Source: Podocnemis expansa
Lineage: Eukaryota > Chordata > Testudines > Podocnemididae
Length of the DNA: 64,000 bases
Assembly: GCA_007922195.1 (NCBI GenBank)
Contig: ML682003.1
Coordinates: 7,021,537 to 7,085,536 of the forward strand
Reading direction: 5' to 3'
A program made the translations under genes and the position numbers. Shown here piece after piece: positions 63,771 to 64,000 of this stretch; the stretch's first letter is position 1; each line of letters begins with the position of its first letter. Under the pieces are notes generated by a model. That model saw only the letters and a list, made by a program, of their open reading frames with translations. It searched no databases and was not told the DNA's origin.

Positions 63771-64000
63771 GTAATGGGGGTGGGGTGGGGCATCTGGCAG
63801 GGGAAAGGTGCCCCAAGTGGCTGGCAGACAAGCCAGTGAATTGGTGCCAGCTCCACCCTGGATCAGTTCTCATGCCATACATGTCTCCCCTGTGCTTGGC
63901 TGTCCCCCAGCTTGGAAGTCTGTCCCTGCCCCCCCACCCCGGCCAGGCTTGCGTGGTGGTTTTGGGAGGGCCCAGCATAGTTCAGTAAATCTCTGTGCCC
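63771..64000. other. Start of intron 18
   Basis: Noncoding up to the window edge. Confidence 0.6.

Noticed and set aside
1..64000. CRISPR arrays, tRNA, rRNA, and a miRNA such as the human PLEC-intron miR-661
   Set aside because: No spaced identical direct repeats, cloverleaf or rRNA motifs were seen, and no hairpin could be supported as a miRNA; miR-661 is, to my knowledge, primate-specific.

Overview
The window is vertebrate nuclear DNA and covers the 5' part of one gene, PLEC (plectin), on the + strand. Every exon I can recognise encodes plectin, and all splice phases agree, so the locus looks intact and functional. The organism is most likely a turtle, or another non-avian, non-mammalian sauropsid. 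The reasons are several CR1 LINEs, a DIRS-type tyrosine-recombinase retrotransposon (a class well represented in turtles, lacking in mammals and birds), hAT-type nonautonomous elements, solo-LTR-like insertions and a GC-rich background. Species assignment is inference.

Layout. Positions 1-36664 hold a series of alternative plectin first exons, each ending one base into a codon (final G) so that it can join common exon 2: 1e-like (1217-1262), exon 1 with its ribosomal-protein-S10-like domain (20242-20758), an unassigned candidate (23849-23903), 1d (26056-26071), 1b with a hydrophobic anchor (26598-26697), 1g-like (31781-31916) and 1a (36574-36664). CpG-island-like sequence with GC boxes surrounds 1e, 1b and 1g. 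The 19-kb gap between 1e and 1 is filled largely by transposons, above all a DIRS element of about 6.9 kb lying antisense to PLEC and carrying a nested insertion and a 100-N assembly gap.

Positions 39342-51549 encode the actin-binding domain (two calponin-homology domains), including the optional micro-exons 2alpha (15 nt) and 3alpha (36 nt). Between exons 6 and 7 there is a well-formed coding segment (50049-50248) with a strong start context and a donor in exactly the phase needed for exon 7. It reads as an internal first exon for a plectin that lacks CH1 and most of CH2. Positions 52596-63770 encode the start of the plakin domain (spectrin-like repeats). The gene runs off the right edge.

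All first exons feed one shared body. The choice of promoter sets the N-terminus, which in plectin is known to direct the cytolinker to different sites (1b mitochondria, 1a hemidesmosomes, 1d muscle Z-disks). No second cellular gene, tRNA, rRNA or CRISPR was seen. The many long open frames elsewhere are what GC-rich intron sequence produces.
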